Source: a virus
Length of the DNA: 48,506 bases
Reading direction: 5' to 3' (one strand)
IMG/VR virus record: IMGVR_UViG_3300025887_000034
Location: 1-48,506 of that record
The notes below the pieces were generated by a model. The model had not been told where the DNA came from. It searched no databases and was given only the letters and a program-made list of their open reading frames with translations. Within the stretch, counting starts at the first letter, position 1, and the number at the start of each line of letters is the position of its first letter. This document shows, piece by piece, positions 24,692 to 31,144 of the stretch. A program made the translations under genes and the position numbers.

Positions 24692-24951
24692 AAAAGCGAA
24701 TCCACATAAACCAACATGTAATCCGTTCTAATGCAAAGAACGAAGAAAACAATCCGGTGATTACAGTTAAGACTAGCAAGCGCAATGTCTACGCACACAA
24801 GGTTGATATTGGCGGTTCGTCTACTGTCGTCTATTCTCCTGACAAACCGCTATCGTGCGGGGCTAAAGTCTGGATAGAAACAGACGCGCCGGTTTCGTGC
24901 CAGTGTGATGATGGTGTCGTAATGATGGGTGGGGTGTATCATGCAGATTGA
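24688..24951 (+). CDS. Conserved 87-aa phage protein
   Basis: It starts MKKRIHINQHVIRSNAKN and continues NPVITVKTSKRNVYAH, VVYSPDKPLSCGAKVWIE. I recall near-identical small proteins in many proteobacteria and phages, sometimes wrongly labelled as an anthranilate isomerase. Beta-rich, with cysteines in SCGAK and SCQCD. No function known. Start overlaps the preceding stop. Confidence 0.65.
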   Translation: MKKRIHINQHVIRSNAKNEENNPVITVKTSKRNVYAHKVDIGGSSTVVYSPDKPLSCGAKVWIETDAPVSCQCDDGVVMMGGVYHAD

Positions 24952-25138
24952 GCCACGCTATCCCAACGCGGCAAGCGACCCACGCCTATCAAACACGGCT
25001 GACAAATGGCGAACCCTAAACAGACAAATCCACGACAAAGAGTGGAACGGGGAGCCGGTGACAAACGCCGAACGTGACAAACTAGCCACACTAAAGCGGG
25101 CATTGAACGATGACAAACACTACACGCCAAACTTTTGA
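24941..25138 (+). CDS. Hypothetical 65-aa protein
   Basis: ATG 24941 lies in the end of the preceding gene and has GGGGTG upstream; an in-frame start four codons earlier is less well placed. The sequence MQIEPRYPNAASDPRLSN is followed by a helix (DKWRTLNRQIHDKEWNG). It overlaps the next gene by 29 bases. No domain recognised. Confidence 0.5.
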   Translation: MQIEPRYPNAASDPRLSNTADKWRTLNRQIHDKEWNGEPVTNAERDKLATLKRALNDDKHYTPNF

Positions 25139-25295
25139 CAAACCGACCACACTAAACCCGCAATATAAATGCGACACTTGCGGCGAACCGGCGATGGTGG
25201 TTGAGATGGACAAGTTCTTTTCCTGTCCAGAATGTTACCTAAAAAGATTAGGTAAGAAAATAAAAGGGCTTGACCATGCCGGTTATTATCCGTAA
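25110..25295 (+). CDS. 61-aa zinc-ribbon protein
   Basis: YKCDTCGEPAMVV and FSCPECYLKRLGKK give two CxxC knuckles 16 residues apart, a compact zinc ribbon, followed by a basic tail. It starts inside the previous gene. Probably a protein- or nucleic-acid-binding early factor. Confidence 0.6.
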   Translation: MTNTTRQTFDKPTTLNPQYKCDTCGEPAMVVEMDKFFSCPECYLKRLGKKIKGLDHAGYYP

Positions 25296-25333
25296 AAGAA
25301 ACCCAACCTAAACCAACGAAGGAACCCGAACCG

Positions 25334-26020
25334 ATGAAAAAGGCAGATATAAATAAACCAGCCGTGACCATGTATCCTAAATCAGTTAAACTATTATCTG
25401 ATTATCCGCATTCGGTCTTGAAGCAATCTAAAAATGCGAAGCTTTCAAAAGATAAATTACCTGTAATTAAAAAGGGCAAGTTCAAGGGCTATGTGATTTA
25501 TACCCTAACTTTGCAAGAACGCGCCACCTGTCCCCGCTCTTGTTACCACTGGGATAATTGCTATGGTAATAACATGATGTTCGCGCACCGGTTGCAGCAT
25601 GGCAGCGAATTAGAGCAGCGCATCAAAAACGAAATAGCAGAATTGTGCGCCACCTATAAAGGGGTGATTGTCCGGTTGCACGTTTTAGGCGACTTTTATT
25701 CTGTGGATTATGTTGCAGTCTGGCAGCATCTATTATCTAAATTTGATAACTTGGCGGTCTGGGGCTTTACCGGCTATGAGCCTAACAGCGATATCGGGCT
25801 TGCGCTTCGTGCGGTTCGCGGCGTGTTCGGTGAGCGTTTTTCTGTACGGTATAGCAACGCACCAACTTGGCAATTCAGCGCGAACAGTGCCGACCTATAC
25901 AAACCGGAAAAGAACAAATCTATTGTTTGTCCCGAACAAACCGGCAAGGCGGAATCGTGCGCGACCTGTACCTTGTGTTGGTCTGCACCGGATAAACAAA
26001 TCCTGTTTGTTACGCATTGA
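25334..26020 (+). CDS. Gp88-like Cys-rich protein
   Basis: 228 aa, GAAGGAA upstream. Two cysteine groups are clear: C66-x3-C70-x5-C76 in CPRSCYHWDNCYGNN, and C199, C209, C212, C215 in VCPEQTG, SCATCTLC. Between them lie RLHVLGDFYS and WGFTGYEPNSD. This arrangement resembles mycobacteriophage Gp88-type proteins (and DUF7227), whose function is not known. The cysteines suggest a metal or Fe-S cluster. Base use here differs from the small genes upstream (more CCGG and GCG). Confidence 0.55.
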   Translation: MKKADINKPAVTMYPKSVKLLSDYPHSVLKQSKNAKLSKDKLPVIKKGKFKGYVIYTLTLQERATCPRSCYHWDNCYGNNMMFAHRLQHGSELEQRIKNEIAELCATYKGVIVRLHVLGDFYSVDYVAVWQHLLSKFDNLAVWGFTGYEPNSDIGLALRAVRGVFGERFSVRYSNAPTWQFSANSADLYKPEKNKSIVCPEQTGKAESCATCTLCWSAPDKQILFVTH

Positions 26021-26024
26021 CCAA

Positions 26025-26174
26025 ATGACAAATCAACCACGCCAACTTTTTCTTGGGGCTAGTATGTTACTTGCAATTATCCTTGGTGGTTCGGGGGGAT
26101 TGGGTGCGGTATTAGCAAAGGGTGTCGCGAGTCGCGGGGCGGCATCCATTTTATTTATCTGTTTTTTTTGTTGA
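26025..26174 (+). CDS. 49-aa hydrophobic protein, possible
   Basis: ATG 26025, four bases after the previous stop. Two membrane-like segments: LFLGASMLLAIILGG and a C-terminal SILFICFFC. No ribosome site is obvious. It could be a small membrane toxin or simply chance. Confidence 0.35.
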   Translation: MTNQPRQLFLGASMLLAIILGGSGGLGAVLAKGVASRGAASILFICFFC

Positions 26175-26259
26175 CCGATTCGCCAGCGGCATGGCATAAA
26201 CAAATCAAGGCTGGTTGCAACAACCATGCCAACAACCAAGAACGAAAGGAACATTAACC

Positions 26260-27285
26260 ATGTTCGATTTAGTACCAATTGAAAACCAAGCCAGCTTTGT
26301 CAATCGGGGCGGCGGCACTTATACGTTTGAACACAACGACCCCGCGAACGTCGATTTGTTCGACCAGATTGGGGCGGTTCGTAAAATCCCGATTGAGGCG
26401 TTGCAGTTTGTCCGGCAGGAAGGCGCAGCGACCATTTGCCAAAACGTGCCTATGCCCGATTACTTTGCACTAGAGAATAGCGCAACCGGTGATGTTCTGG
26501 ACGTCGCCCCAATAGGCCGTTCTTATAAATTAGAACCCCATGACCGGTTATTTGCAAAGCAGGCCGATTTATTGAGCGAATCAGATTTGCCGCTTGGTGA
26601 TGTGTCGGTTGTTGACCGGCTCTATGAGGGTGGGCTTCGGGCGCATCGCACTATTCACTTTAACGACCTGCAAACGACCGTAGGGGATAGCAGCGACTTG
26701 GTTCGGTGCCGCATGGATATCTTTAACAGCGTAGACAAGTCTTGGTGCTTTCAAATATTCAGCGGGGCATATCGTGACCTTTGCCGCAATACCTTGGTTT
26801 TCGGTGGTGAAAAGTCATATCACCAAAAAGCAAAGCATACCAAGAATCTGAGCGTTGAAGCCATGATAACCAAGGCGGGCGGCTCTCTTGATATGTGGAC
26901 GAACCAGCGCGACCAAATGCGGGCTTGGCAGGGTTCGCGGTTATCCGACGAACAGTTTGCGAACATCTTGAAAGAGACCATTTGCGCCAAGACTGGGCGG
27001 GCTGTTAAAGCCGGTGTTCTTGAGGGTGTTAATGAACGCCTAATGAATGCCTTGCTTTACATGTTCGACAAGGAAAAGCCCGAACTGGGCGGGACAATGT
27101 GGGCGGCCTATAATGCCTTGACCCACTGGGCAACTCATACGAATGAGACCGTCACCAATCTTGAGACCGGCAAGGAATACCAGACCGGCAAGAAAACGGC
27201 CAAGGTTTATGATGTGCAGCGCAAGCGAAATGAACAGGTTGCCAGCGTCTTGAATAGTGACGCTTGGTTGTCGGTGGCAGCATGA
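26260..27285 (+). CDS. DUF932 family protein
   Basis: 341 aa from ATG 26260 (AAAGGA nine bases upstream). Key stretches: APIGRSYKLEPHD, then YEGGLRAHRTIHF, CFQIFSGAYRDLCRNTLVFG, HTKNLSVEAM. The RNTLV and GRxY patterns fit the DUF932 (phage/plasmid-like, TIGR03299-related) family, found on plasmids and phages and of unknown function. The gene lies in the early region between Cys-rich and winged-helix proteins. Its 5' leader holds an inverted repeat, GGCATGG (26188) with CCATGCC (26224), that could fold over the start region. Confidence 0.75.
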   Translation: MFDLVPIENQASFVNRGGGTYTFEHNDPANVDLFDQIGAVRKIPIEALQFVRQEGAATICQNVPMPDYFALENSATGDVLDVAPIGRSYKLEPHDRLFAKQADLLSESDLPLGDVSVVDRLYEGGLRAHRTIHFNDLQTTVGDSSDLVRCRMDIFNSVDKSWCFQIFSGAYRDLCRNTLVFGGEKSYHQKAKHTKNLSVEAMITKAGGSLDMWTNQRDQMRAWQGSRLSDEQFANILKETICAKTGRAVKAGVLEGVNERLMNALLYMFDKEKPELGGTMWAAYNALTHWATHTNETVTNLETGKEYQTGKKTAKVYDVQRKRNEQVASVLNSDAWLSVAA

Positions 27286-27336
27286 TTGAATCGTTGCTGC
27301 TTTTCTTAATCTTCTTTGTGATATGAAAGATAACCA

Positions 27337-27417
27337 ATGGAAGCCTTATATGTAATTTATCGGAGCCTGACCGTTCTCTTGATAATCTCTATAATATATG
27401 CGGTCTTTATTGTTTGA
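27337..27417 (+). CDS. 26-aa membrane peptide, possible
   Basis: An ATG at 27337 opens a peptide with one good membrane span (LTVLLIISIIYAVFIV). Another hydrophobic 14-residue frame (27282-27326, MIESLLLFLIFFVI) starts on the ATGA of the DUF932 stop. No strong ribosome sites. Reported because two hydrophobic microframes in a row are unusual. Confidence 0.2.
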   Translation: MEALYVIYRSLTVLLIISIIYAVFIV

Positions 27418-27454
27418 ACCACCAAAGCCCTGAGGGGCGGAAAGAACCGAAACC

Positions 27455-27844
27455 ATGTTTAATTTACCATCGAAGTTAAGAGCCGACCTGCATAGCATCG
27501 AAGCCCGGATAGAGGAAGCAATCCGCATGGATGAGCGGCACAATATCCTAACCCGAATGGCATCCGAACGCGAAGCCGACGCAAGGCGGTTCCTTGCCGA
27601 TATCTTTGCAGACCGGAATGGGGAACAGACCCGCATCAAACGACCCAAGCCTAATAGCAAGCTTGGCCGGTTGCATGGTTGCCTAGCTTCGCGAACCTAT
27701 GCTGTCAACCGCGACACCCTTGTCAGGCATTCCGGCATGACACCGGTCAGCGTCCACCAAGGCATTCAACAGCTTCGGCAGCGGGGCTATACCATCGAAT
27801 GTAACCGGCAGGGAACCAAGCCGAAATATAGGCTTGTAGCGTAG
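27455..27844 (+). CDS. Winged-helix DNA-binding protein
   Basis: 129 aa. The N-terminal half is a charged helix (LRADLHSIEARIEEAIRM). From residue 70 on, TYAVNRDTLVRHSGMTPVSV, then QGIQQLRQRGYTIECNR and a short wing (TKPKYRLVA), give a helix-turn-helix with wing. It is the last early gene before the terminator at 27899. A switch or repressor role is plausible, perhaps acting on the noncoding region just downstream. Confidence 0.65.
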   Translation: MFNLPSKLRADLHSIEARIEEAIRMDERHNILTRMASEREADARRFLADIFADRNGEQTRIKRPKPNSKLGRLHGCLASRTYAVNRDTLVRHSGMTPVSVHQGIQQLRQRGYTIECNRQGTKPKYRLVA

Positions 27845-27861
27845 CCTCCCGCGAACCCGTC

Positions 27862-27891
27862 GGGGCTGGCTTTCCTCCCTTGAACAGCCCC
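27862..27891 (+). other. Stem-loop before the terminator
   Basis: GGGGCTG (27862-27868) pairs with CAGCCCC (27885-27891), seven perfect pairs with a 16-base loop, no T run. It precedes the terminator hairpin by eight bases. Confidence 0.5.
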
Positions 27892-27898
27892 ATAACCT

Positions 27899-27928
27899 TG
27901 CCCCCGTCTATCCGGCGGGGGTCTTTTT
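27899..27928 (+). terminator. Rho-independent terminator of the early region
   Basis: CCCCCG (27901-27906) pairs with CGGGGG (27916-27921), loop of nine, followed by TCTTTTT. It separates early genes from the late control region. Confidence 0.8.
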
Positions 27929-28479
27929 ATGTCCGGCATATATTAATGCGGGTTAACTGGCGGTAATCCCGTGGTTATTCGGCGGTGTGGTTTAGCCGTG
28001 TTTGTATATATTCCCTTAACCGAAAGGCCACCCCAGATAGTAACCGGCATGACAAATCAGGCAACGCGGGCGCGGGTGCGGGCGCATGTTCGAGGGGTTT
28101 CGTATGTGTTCGCGGGGTTGCCGGTGCTTTCGGTATGCGTCAAGGTCTCGGTGAGGTATCCTAATTATAAAAATATTTGGCTGTGCGCGGGTACGCGAGG
28201 GACACCCCACCCCCCCGGCACTTGCTATGCAAACCCGACATATTTTTTGTAATTTTAAGGTTATCCATACAGGGTATTTTGCGAACCTCTAGGGTACCCA
28301 ACAGAAAAACCCCACCGGAGAACCAGCGGGGACCATTTTGCGAACCATTAGGGGACCCTGCAGGGTACATAGGGGGTTTACCCCGGCAGGACTAGGTCCT
28401 ATAGTAGCGTCAAATTCCCGATTTGTCAACAGGTTTTTTCATTTTTGGTTATTTTTCTATAAACCATGCTGAAAACAGG
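27929..28479. other. Noncoding region, candidate origin or packaging site
   Basis: About 550 bases without a convincing gene. It holds a GC-rich part (28055-28120), an AT-rich part (28160-28180 and 28240-28260), the sequence TTATCCATA at 28261-28269 (one mismatch to the DnaA box TTATCCACA), a pair of 24-base repeats, and palindromes GGGTACCC and ACCCTGCAGGGT. It lies just before the terminase genes, a usual place for a packaging site. Confidence 0.4.
28276..28358 (+). repeat. Two 24-base direct repeats with dyads
   Basis: Copies at 28276-28299 and 28335-28358 share ATTTTGCGAACC, then TAGGG-ACCC, with three mismatches. The first ends in the palindrome GGGTACCC; the second runs into ACCCTGCAGGGT (28355-28366). 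They are 59 bases apart. Confidence 0.65.
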
Positions 28480-28508
28480 TTGACAGAGGTTGCAAAAGCC
28501 GCCATAAT
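28480..28508 (+). promoter_or_regulatory. Strong sigma70 promoter of the late operon
   Basis: TTGACA (28480-28485), 17-base spacer, CATAAT (28503-28508): eleven of twelve consensus bases. It lies 35 bases before the ATG at 28543 and faces the terminase genes. Confidence 0.8.
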
Positions 28509-28542
28509 ACAAGGGTATGACAACGGTTCGCAGGAAAACCCC

Positions 28543-28743
28543 ATGTTCGAAGCTATTTTACTGATATGCCTAGCTGCAGCACCCGAAGAATGTGTTGAGT
28601 TGAGTGACACACGAGGTCCCTACACCAATGAGGTAGACTGCATGAGACGTATCGACGAAATGGCAGAGTTTGCGATAGAGGTAAACCTGTTCGACCTAAA
28701 CATAAGGTGGAAGTGTACAGCCCCAGAGGCCCTACAAACCTAA
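28543..28743 (+). CDS. 66-aa Cys-containing protein with hydrophobic N-terminus
   Basis: ATG 28543 with GGA upstream. The first residues MFEAILLICLAAAPEEC resemble a short secretion signal. Four cysteines follow in all, with GPYTNEVDCMRRIDE in the middle. I recall similar small proteins near terminase genes of marine phages. First gene after the late promoter. Function unknown. Confidence 0.55.
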   Translation: MFEAILLICLAAAPEECVELSDTRGPYTNEVDCMRRIDEMAEFAIEVNLFDLNIRWKCTAPEALQT

Positions 28744-28749
28744 ATCCCC

Positions 28750-29151
28750 ATGAACTTACTACCCCAGACGAATAAAAAAGCTGCCCTGACAGAGAAACAG
28801 GAGCAGTTCTTGGATGTCCTGTTCGAAAACAACGGCAATATGTCCGTTGCTGCCGAAATCGTGGGCTATTCTCCCAAATCCGTGGGCTGGCTAAAGGAAC
28901 GCCTAGCCGATGAGATTATAGAGCGTACCAAAACCATGTTAGCAGGCCACTCCCTGTCAGCCGCGAACAAGTTAGCAAGCCTCGTAACGGCTCCTGACAT
29001 CGAACGCGGGGACGACCTTCGTATGAAGGCAGCAGAATCCATCCTGAACCGCGTTGGTATCGCAAAACAGGAAACAATGAACCACAACGTACAGGCAATC
29101 CACGGGGTTGTCCTGTTGCCACCCAAGAAAGAGGTCGTCATAGACGGATAA
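28750..29151 (+). CDS. Terminase small subunit
   Basis: 133 aa. An N-terminal helix-turn-helix reads LTEKQEQFLDVLFENNGN, then VAAEIVGYSPKSV, the usual DNA-recognition fold of small terminases. Helices follow, with ESILNRVGIAKQE as in TerS oligomerisation regions. The large terminase is two genes downstream. It binds the packaging site and recruits the motor. Confidence 0.75.
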   Translation: MNLLPQTNKKAALTEKQEQFLDVLFENNGNMSVAAEIVGYSPKSVGWLKERLADEIIERTKTMLAGHSLSAANKLASLVTAPDIERGDDLRMKAAESILNRVGIAKQETMNHNVQAIHGVVLLPPKKEVVIDG

Positions 29152-29155
29152 GGTT

Positions 29156-29419
29156 ATGGAACTAGCAAGAAACGCAATGCGAAGCAACATTCAGGACATG
29201 AGCAATCAAGAGTACGAAGAGTTTATAAAAAAGATGCTCAAAGAAGCAGACAGCGATGCTGAAGCTGGTGAGATTAAATCCATGTACGACAAGATACGTG
29301 GAGCCAAAGCCAAGGGCGGCAAGGTTCCCGGCTACCGCTATGGCACTCCCAAGGGCGGCGTGAAGAAGATGTCAGCATGTAAAGGCCGCAAAGCTGCAAG
29401 TAGTGCAGAAAAAGCCTAG
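29156..29419 (+). CDS. Small basic protein with GGKVPGYRYG motif
   Basis: 87 aa between the two terminase genes. The N-terminal half is an acidic helix (MSNQEYEEFIKKMLKEADSD). Residues 54-65 read GGKVPGYRYGTP, almost identical to a segment of the 1087-aa protein at 35174 despite different codons. The C-terminus is basic. Function unknown; a structural or packaging accessory is inferred. Confidence 0.6.
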   Translation: MELARNAMRSNIQDMSNQEYEEFIKKMLKEADSDAEAGEIKSMYDKIRGAKAKGGKVPGYRYGTPKGGVKKMSACKGRKAASSAEKA

Positions 29420-29422
29420 CCC

Positions 29423-31144
29423 GTGGCCCCACGCAAAAGAGTCCTAGTCCCCCCGAACCCAGAAGACCTAGGCAAGGTCGGCAGACCTAAGAAAAGACCC
29501 GGCGAACCCAAGACCACACACAAGATTAGTGACCGGGAACGTGCGCGGCGTTCTGTGCAGATGAAGCTAAAGAATGCCAAGAAGAAGCAGGTCAAGCAGG
29601 ATGTGAAGACAGCCCGGAACCGTCGCAAGGTTCGTGACCTGACCAGCGCAGCCAAGAATGTAGAGAATGCCCTAAACGGAAACAAGACCCGTGTGGTAGA
29701 TGCTGCAGACTTAGACGTATTACCCCCAGCAGTTACGGACCTAATAGATGATACCCCTGTCATTTTCAAACCTAATGAAGGACCTCAAGAGGACTTTCTT
29801 TCGGCTTCCGAACAGGATGTACTTTATGGCGGGGCCGCTGGCGGTGGCAAGTCATTTGCTTTACTTGCTGACCCCCTACGCTATTGCCATAATCCCAACC
29901 ATCGTGGCCTTCTTCTCCGGCGAACGCTCGACGAACTAACGGAACTCATCGACAAGTCGAAGCAGCTATACCCCAAGGCATTTCCCGGCGCACACTTTAG
30001 AGAGTCCAAGTCAACGTGGGTCTTTCCATCCGGTGCAACCATGTGGTTTACCTATCTCGACAGAGATAAGGATGTCACCCGTTTTCAGGGACAGGCGTTT
30101 AACTGGATTGGCATAGATGAAATAACACAGTACCCCAGCAGCTACGTCTGGGACTATCTTCGTTCTCGTCTTCGTTCGACGGACCCTGAACTACAGAAGA
30201 ACCTAACCATGCGCTGCACAGCGAACCCCGGTGGTGTTGGCGGCTGGTGGGTCAAGAAGATGTACATTGATGCCCACGAACAGAACAAGGCGTTCGGGGC
30301 TAAAGACTTAGAAACAGGTCGAACCTTTGTGTGGCCTGACAACCATCCAAAAGCAGGTCAACCCCTATTCTACCGCAAGTTTATCCCAGCGAGGTTGACT
30401 GACAACCCCTTCCTGATGGCAGATGGTCAGTATGAGGCCATGCTTCGGTCACTCCCGGATGTCGAGCGTAGACGACTCCTAGAAGGGGACTGGGATGTGG
30501 CAGAGGGAGCGGCCTTCCCAGAGTTTTCGAGGGTACGACATGTGGTCGAACATTTTGAGCTTCCCACGAACTGGCCTCGCATACGTGCCGCCGACTATGG
30601 CTACTCGTCGCCGTCGTGTGTCCTGTGGGGTGCTATTGATTGGGATAACAATATTTGGATTTATCGCGAACTTTACGTAAAACACTTGACAGCAGAGCAA
30701 TTAGCTGATAAAATATTAGAATGTGAGGAGTTGGACCCGTTACCTCATTATACGGTCCTAGACTCTTCATGCTGGAACAAGACCGGATTCGGCCCTTCTA
30801 TCGCAGAGACTATGATGAGGGCCGGGGTTAGGTGGACTCCATCCGACCGCAATCGTCTACAAGGAAAAATGGAACTACACAGGCGGCTTGCTGACGACCC
30901 CCACTCTAATGAACCCCGTATGCGAATCTTTTCCACTTGTAAGCATATCATTGCACAGCTATCGGGCATTCCACTCTCCAAAACTAACAGTGAAGATGTA
31001 GACACGAGAGCAGAGGACCATGCCTACGATGCGTTGCGATATATGGTTATGACGCGAACCAGCGGATACACTTCGATACACAAACAACTGCAGGGCATCA
31101 AAGACCAAGCCTTCCAGCCCTATGATGCTACGTTTGGATACTAA
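29423..31144 (+). CDS. terL: Terminase large subunit
   Basis: 573 aa, GTG start at 29423. The first ~110 residues form a Lys/Arg-rich extension. Walker A is GGAAGGGKS (136-144), Walker B WIGIDEIT. The nuclease part has RAADYGYSSPSCVLWG, YTVLDSSCW and EDHAYDALRYMV with the expected acidic residues. It powers DNA packaging and cuts the concatemer. The stop overlaps the next start (TAATG). Confidence 0.93.
   Translation: MAPRKRVLVPPNPEDLGKVGRPKKRPGEPKTTHKISDRERARRSVQMKLKNAKKKQVKQDVKTARNRRKVRDLTSAAKNVENALNGNKTRVVDAADLDVLPPAVTDLIDDTPVIFKPNEGPQEDFLSASEQDVLYGGAAGGGKSFALLADPLRYCHNPNHRGLLLRRTLDELTELIDKSKQLYPKAFPGAHFRESKSTWVFPSGATMWFTYLDRDKDVTRFQGQAFNWIGIDEITQYPSSYVWDYLRSRLRSTDPELQKNLTMRCTANPGGVGGWWVKKMYIDAHEQNKAFGAKDLETGRTFVWPDNHPKAGQPLFYRKFIPARLTDNPFLMADGQYEAMLRSLPDVERRRLLEGDWDVAEGAAFPEFSRVRHVVEHFELPTNWPRIRAADYGYSSPSCVLWGAIDWDNNIWIYRELYVKHLTAEQLADKILECEELDPLPHYTVLDSSCWNKTGFGPSIAETMMRAGVRWTPSDRNRLQGKMELHRRLADDPHSNEPRMRIFSTCKHIIAQLSGIPLSKTNSEDVDTRAEDHAYDALRYMVMTRTSGYTSIHKQLQGIKDQAFQPYDATFGY

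Noticed and set aside
28049-28252. Open frame beginning MTNQATRARVRAHV in the gene-poor region
   Set aside because: Arg/Val-rich in a GC-rich patch, ends in low-complexity sequence, no clear ribosome site and no family resemblance; treated as noncoding.
27845-28542. tRNA gene in the gene-poor region
   Set aside because: No T-arm signature paired with an acceptor stem, and no cloverleaf could be drawn.
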